Part shown: positions 60,462 through 64,000 of the stretch, in pieces
How positions within the stretch are numbered: position 1 is the stretch's first letter
How the letters are laid out: each line of letters starts with the position of its first letter
Assembly: GCA_018266915.1 (NCBI GenBank)
Contig: JAFDZM010000034.1
Coordinates: 1-64,000 of the forward strand
Origin: Bacteroidota bacterium
GTDB lineage: Bacteria > Bacteroidota > Bacteroidia > Sphingobacteriales > Sphingobacteriaceae
Length of the DNA stretch: 64,000 bases
Direction: 5' to 3'
Notes under the pieces: model-generated
What the model was told of the DNA's origin: nothing
Databases searched by the model: none
Seen by the model: the letters and a program-made list of their open reading frames with translations, nothing else
Translations under genes and position numbers: made by a program

Positions 60462-62500
60462 GGTTAATACCTCTGATTGATAAAGATAGAAAATCAAAGA
60501 TGGATCATAGCAAAATGAATCATACAGAGGGGCATGCTACGGCCATGCACGGACACGATCATCACGCAATGATGATTGCTGATTTCCGGAAGAGGTTTTA
60601 TGTTGTACTCGCCCTGACTGCGCCTATTATGGTGCTATCGACAATGATACAGCGGTTTATGGGGGTTAATTGGCAATTTACGGGTTCTCCCTATCTTTTA
60701 TTTGCTTTGTCAACCGTGGTTTACCTTTACGGCGGCCGGCCTTTCTTAACAGGTTTGGCCAACGAAGTAAAGACAAAGAACCCCGGAATGATGTTCCTGA
60801 TCGGTTTCGCCATCACGGTCGCTTACGGTTACAGCACAGCCATCGTATTTGGTTTAAAGGGGATGGATTTTTTCTGGGAGCTGGATACGCTGATCCTCAT
60901 CATGCTGCTGGGACATTGGATCGAAATGAGATCAGTCGCAGGGGCCTCCCGCGACCTGGAACTTCTGGTACAGTTGATGCCCGCTGAAGCCCATATGGTC
61001 ATGCCAGGAATGGTTCACGACGTCAAAACAGAGACCCTCAAGACAAACGATATCATCCTGGTAAAACCGGGCGAAAAAGTGGCCGCGGACGGGATCATTT
61101 CGGAAGGTGACAGCTATGTAAATGAAAGTATGCTGACGGGCGAGTCCAGACCGGTTCATAAAAGCAAAGGTGATAAAGTGATCGCGGGTTCAATTAATGG
61201 TAACGGCTCTTTCCAGGTTGTTGTCTCCCATCCGGCTAAGGACTCCTACCTTTCACAAGTCGTAAAGTTGGTTGATGATGCACAAAAATCAAAATCAAAA
61301 ACGCAATTGCTGGCGGATACAGCCGCAAGATGGCTGACCATTATTGCATTGGTTACCGGCATTACAACTTTTTTGTGCTGGTTTTTGTCCGGCCAGACTT
61401 TGGCTTTCGCGATGGAAAGGATGGTAACTGTCATCGTGATCTGCTGCCCGCATGCACTGGGCCTCGCCGTACCTTTGGTTGTGGCTAAATCCACTGCTTT
61501 ATCGGCCAAAAACGGATTGCTCATTAAAAACAGGAATGCATTTGAAAATTCAAGAAAAATAACGACGGTTGTTTTTGATAAAACCGGGACGTTGACCGAG
61601 GGGAAATTTGAAGTTTCCAGGGCCGGTTCATTCAATAAGAATTTTGACGAAAATGGGCTGATTCGTTTGTCGTCTGCACTCGAACAAAATTCTGAACATC
61701 CGATAGCGACGGGCATCCTGCAAATGGCAAAAGACAGGGAAATACCTGTTCCTGCGGCAAAAAATTTTAAAGCGATTACCGGACAGGGTGTGCAGGCGAT
61801 GGTGGAAGGCGAAAGCGTTGCAGTTGTCGGCCCCGGATATTTGAAAGAAAATAAGATCACCGTCCCGGAAGGTTTTGCCGCTGACGATACTGAAACGGTG
61901 GTATTTGTGCTGATCGGCGAAGCGCTGGCCGGATACATCGCTTTGTCGGATAAGATACGGCCCGAATCGGCCCCGGCCATCCACACGCTGAAGGAGGAAC
62001 ATATCAAATCGATCCTGCTTACAGGCGATAACGCCAAAGTAGCGGCCGGTGTAAGCAAAACATTGGGTATGGATAGTTTTATCGCGGGTGTACTACCGCA
62101 CGAAAAGCTGGAGAAAATAAAGGAATTGCAAAACGAAGGCGGATTTGTTGCTATGACGGGCGACGGGGTGAATGATGCTCCGGCACTGGCACAGGCCGAC
62201 ATTGGTATCGCAGTTGGCTCGGGAAGCGATATCGCTGCGGAGACGGCAGGTATTGTGCTGGTGAACAGTAACCCGAAAGATATTGTGAGTTTAATATTAT
62301 TTGGCAAGGCCACCTACCGCAAAATGATCCAAAACTTGGTCTGGGCCACGGGGTATAATGTAGTTGCGCTGCCATTGGCGGCAGGAGTATTATATAACCA
62401 GGGTGTGGTATTGAGCCCCGCTGCAGGGGCCGTCTTGATGACCATCAGTACAGTTGTTGTAGCCATCAATGCAAACAGGTTAAAAGTAAAAGCATGGTAG
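60458..62500 (+). CDS. P1B-type copper-transporting ATPase with CPH motif
   Basis: A 680-residue inner-membrane pump. The His/Met-rich N-terminus (MDHSKMNHTEGHATAMHGHD) replaces an HMA domain. The membrane metal site is CPH (330-332), the mark of P1B-3 (CopB-like, Cu(II)/Cu(I)) ATPases rather than the usual CPC. Catalytic DKTGTLT starts at Asp374, and TGDNAKVA and GDGVNDAPAL follow. It couples ATP hydrolysis to copper export. An alternative start is Met at 60500 (MDHSKMNH); the ATGA overlap favours 60458. Confidence 0.92.
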   Translation: MRLIPLIDKDRKSKMDHSKMNHTEGHATAMHGHDHHAMMIADFRKRFYVVLALTAPIMVLSTMIQRFMGVNWQFTGSPYLLFALSTVVYLYGGRPFLTGLANEVKTKNPGMMFLIGFAITVAYGYSTAIVFGLKGMDFFWELDTLILIMLLGHWIEMRSVAGASRDLELLVQLMPAEAHMVMPGMVHDVKTETLKTNDIILVKPGEKVAADGIISEGDSYVNESMLTGESRPVHKSKGDKVIAGSINGNGSFQVVVSHPAKDSYLSQVVKLVDDAQKSKSKTQLLADTAARWLTIIALVTGITTFLCWFLSGQTLAFAMERMVTVIVICCPHALGLAVPLVVAKSTALSAKNGLLIKNRNAFENSRKITTVVFDKTGTLTEGKFEVSRAGSFNKNFDENGLIRLSSALEQNSEHPIATGILQMAKDREIPVPAAKNFKAITGQGVQAMVEGESVAVVGPGYLKENKITVPEGFAADDTETVVFVLIGEALAGYIALSDKIRPESAPAIHTLKEEHIKSILLTGDNAKVAAGVSKTLGMDSFIAGVLPHEKLEKIKELQNEGGFVAMTGDGVNDAPALAQADIGIAVGSGSDIAAETAGIVLVNSNPKDIVSLILFGKATYRKMIQNLVWATGYNVVALPLAAGVLYNQGVVLSPAAGAVLMTISTVVVAINANRLKVKAW

Positions 62501-62531
62501 TAATTCTGTATGATATTAAATATAAATAATT

Positions 62532-62885
62532 ATGAAAAGAATCATGATCGCCATAGTTGCCGTTGCACTGAGTTGCAGCGCTATGGCACAAGCAAAAAAA
62601 GACACCTCCATGCACGGGATGTCTCAGCAGTCTATGCACCACATGTCTGGCTATGTTATGATGATGAATGGTAAAATGATGAACGTGATGAACGGCAAAA
62701 GTATGCCCATGCTGCATGATATGACGATGTCTAACGGCACAATGGTAATGCCCAACGGAATGATTAAAATGAAGTCGGGTAAAACGATGATGCTGAAAAA
62801 CGGTTATTGCGTGACTATGAATGGCAAGATATCCAAAATGCCAATGAAAAATGGCATGATGATGAAGGATAGTATGAAAAATTAA
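62532..62885 (+). CDS. Met-rich DUF6799-like exported protein
   Basis: A 117-residue protein with a signal peptide (about 1-19) and an extreme Met content, about a quarter of the mature chain, in MMMNGKMMNVMNG- and MSNGTMVMPNGMIKM-type repeats. The pattern resembles DUF6799, whose members bear two such repeats. Many Met plus His suggest Cu(I) binding in the periplasm. No enzymatic motif is seen. Confidence 0.75.
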   Translation: MKRIMIAIVAVALSCSAMAQAKKDTSMHGMSQQSMHHMSGYVMMMNGKMMNVMNGKSMPMLHDMTMSNGTMVMPNGMIKMKSGKTMMLKNGYCVTMNGKISKMPMKNGMMMKDSMKN

Positions 62886-62894
62886 AATAATTTT

Positions 62895-62920
62895 GCGCCC
62901 GGTATGATAACGCCGGGCGC
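62895..62920 (+). terminator. Strong hairpin after the Met-rich gene
   Basis: A perfect 8-bp GC-rich stem GCGCCCGG/CCGGGCGC (62895-62902, 62913-62920) with a 10-nt loop. It has no T-tract, so it may act as a pause or processing site. Confidence 0.55.
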
Positions 62921-62949
62921 AGTTGAAATAAAATCCATATCTTAGAGTG

Positions 62950-63333
62950 ATGAAACGGATAGCACTCGTCATATTAGCTTTTTTTTATCTCATCTCTTGC
63001 GTAGGCATTGGGACTGAGAGCTTTTATTGCTGCGGGAAACTTGCGTCTGTTCACGTTGTGTATGGTGTGGGGGACGATGCCCCCGCTAAAACAGTTAACG
63101 GCAAAAAATGCTGCACTAATCAAATTCGCAGCTTTAAACTGAAAGACCACCAAATTATTACGCAGGCATATTGGGTTAGTGCCCCTCTACCGATAATACT
63201 TCCGGCTTTTTCTGCAATGAATATAAGCCTCCCATTGAAGGAGGTTGCAAACCATATTGCTTATCAGGGAAATGCTCCTCCAGGGCATCCTGATATACCT
63301 GCCTATACTCTTTATTGCACCTACCGGATCTGA
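62950..63333 (+). CDS. HYC_CC_PP-like exported protein
   Basis: A 127-residue protein with a signal-like N-terminus (about 1-20). It has YCC (26-28), KKCC (about 54-57) and NAPPG near the C-terminus, so it is a divergent HYC_CC_PP family member in which the HYC motif reads FYC. It resembles the 55899 gene in size and layout. The track's GTG at 62947 is followed directly by this ATG, which was chosen. Confidence 0.72.
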   Translation: MKRIALVILAFFYLISCVGIGTESFYCCGKLASVHVVYGVGDDAPAKTVNGKKCCTNQIRSFKLKDHQIITQAYWVSAPLPIILPAFSAMNISLPLKEVANHIAYQGNAPPGHPDIPAYTLYCTYRI

Positions 63334-63452
63334 TTCTACTCTTTCCTTTTGGCCGCATTTGCAATTTCGGCTGAAACCCAATTCATCATCTTAATTTATC
63401 GTTCCTGCACTGGCTTGCCATTGCTATTTACTCATTCTTAAATTTTAAAAAC

Positions 63453-63698
63453 ATGAAAAAACTCATGCTGATGGCAGTTGCTATCCTCTTTTCTATTGCG
63501 ACTGTATTTGCCGCAAATCATCATAAAGGTACAATGCCAACTGACACTACCAAAAAGACCAGGGCGGCTAAAGTGATCTACACCTGCCCGATGCATACCG
63601 ACTTGATAAGCTATAAGCCGGGCAAATGCCCGAGACCAGGCTGCGGCATGACGCTGGTGAAAAAGAGTGATCTGAAAAAGAAAACAATGAAAATGTAA
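63453..63698 (+). CDS. Heavy-metal-binding-domain (HMBD) exported protein
   Basis: An 81-residue protein with a signal peptide (about 1-20). Residues 43-69 form a heavy-metal-binding domain: YTCPMHTDLISYKPGKCP (core CPMH) and PRPGCGMTLV. This domain is found in CusB and other metal adaptors and coordinates Cu or related ions by Cys/Met/His. It lies just before a CusA/CzcA gene and after the HYC_CC_PP-like gene. Confidence 0.82.
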   Translation: MKKLMLMAVAILFSIATVFAANHHKGTMPTDTTKKTRAAKVIYTCPMHTDLISYKPGKCPRPGCGMTLVKKSDLKKKTMKM

Positions 63699-63744
63699 TT
63701 CATTCAGGCCCGGTGAAAAGTCTGGGTTTAACAAAATCATCAAG

Positions 63745-64000
63745 ATGATCAATCAATTGATATCCCTGTCTTTAAAAAACAGGTACATTATATTACTGGT
63801 CGCCGCAGGGCTTTTTGCCTGGGGCGCATATTCCGTCAGTCAAAACCCGGTTGACGCCATCCCCGACCTTTCTGAAAACGAGGTGATCGTCTTCACGGAA
63901 TGGGCGGGCCGCAGCCCGCAGATCATAGAAGATCAGGTGACCTATCCGCTGGTGAGCAACCTGCAGGGTATTCCGGATGTGAAAACCATCCGCGCAACCT
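63745..64000 (+). CDS. CusA/CzcA-type heavy-metal RND efflux pump, N-terminal part (partial)
   Basis: The visible 85 codons match the N-terminus of heavy-metal RND transporters: MINQLISLSLKNRYIILLVA (first helix at about 12-30) and NPVDAIPDLSENEVIVFTEW. The full protein would have about 1000-1400 residues and form a trimeric antiporter with CusB-like and outer-membrane channel partners. The rest lies beyond the right edge. Confidence 0.93.
   Translation, partial: MINQLISLSLKNRYIILLVAAGLFAWGAYSVSQNPVDAIPDLSENEVIVFTEWAGRSPQIIEDQVTYPLVSNLQGIPDVKTIRAT

Noticed and set aside
61246..62313. 355-residue minus-strand open frame
   Set aside because: It is antisense to the P1B ATPase, whose motifs are complete. 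Serine- and proline-rich composition is typical of a shadow frame.
62466..62972. His-rich minus-strand open frame over the Met-rich gene
   Set aside because: Same artefact: CAT codons are the complement of ATG codons in the real gene.
1..64000. CRISPR array or rRNA operon
   Set aside because: No direct repeats with regular spacers and no 16S/23S-like sequence were seen anywhere in the window.

Overview
The window looks like chromosomal DNA of a Bacteroidota bacterium, most likely a soil or plant-associated Sphingobacteriaceae member (Mucilaginibacter/Pedobacter-like). This is inferred from protein types and from the repeated Bacteroidota promoter element TAnnTTTG; no database search was possible. 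The average sequence is AT-rich, Shine-Dalgarno sites are mostly absent, and several genes have the -7 box only 3-8 nt before the start codon, which suggests leaderless mRNAs.

The region from 1 to 23.7 kb is mainly housekeeping: a truncated TetR regulator, purB, an Nfu Fe-S carrier, an inositol-monophosphatase/GtrA/Lgt-like/mtaB run, ubiX, a ppk1-ppx polyphosphate operon with a clear terminator, and yajQ. A lone HEPN-like ORF follows. Next comes carbohydrate and esterase metabolism (GH116, two esterases), an MFS transporter, a ChbG-like deacetylase, a NagD-like phosphatase, a dihaem cytochrome lipoprotein, a Gfo/Idh/MocA oxidoreductase and Dps.

From 23.8 to 30.2 kb there is a tRNA-Leu neighbourhood: a small ORF plus nucleotidyltransferase pair, tRNA-Leu(TAG), KDO genes (kdsD, kdsA), hscB, tRNA-Leu(CAA), and a small GIY-YIG nuclease gene sandwiched between the intact tRNA and a degenerate copy whose D- and T-loops carry palindromic inserts. 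Further tRNA 3' fragments follow. From 30.2 to 42.3 kb lie serA, serC, rpe, pnp, rpsO, ddl and a cell-envelope run (PASTA protein, rhodanese, mltG, thioesterase, YihY). Many intergenic gaps here hold large inverted repeats built from short degenerate units.

At 42.4-45.6 kb an AT-rich single-gene cassette encodes a helicase-nuclease fusion. It sits immediately after tRNA-Ser(TGA), and a degenerate copy of the tRNA 3' end plus a second terminator lies at its far side, as expected for a tRNA-targeted insertion. From 45.8 to 54.7 kb are a periplasmic peroxiredoxin, a GH20-type protein and a four-gene minus-strand operon of PSCyt/DUF1553, DUF1501, beta-propeller and cytochrome/LRR proteins, probably for extracytoplasmic carbohydrate processing.

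From 55.0 kb to the end, tRNA-Ser(CGA) followed by a truncated integrase marks the apparent left border of a copper/heavy-metal resistance island. It carries HYC_CC_PP proteins, a DUF2231 membrane protein, DUF3347, a multicopper oxidase with a CopB-like C-terminal barrel segment, a CopZ-like HMA protein, a SHOCT protein, a CPH-type P1B ATPase, a Met-rich DUF6799-like protein, a heavy-metal-binding-domain protein and the start of a CusA/CzcA pump. Together these would bind, oxidise and export copper across both membranes.
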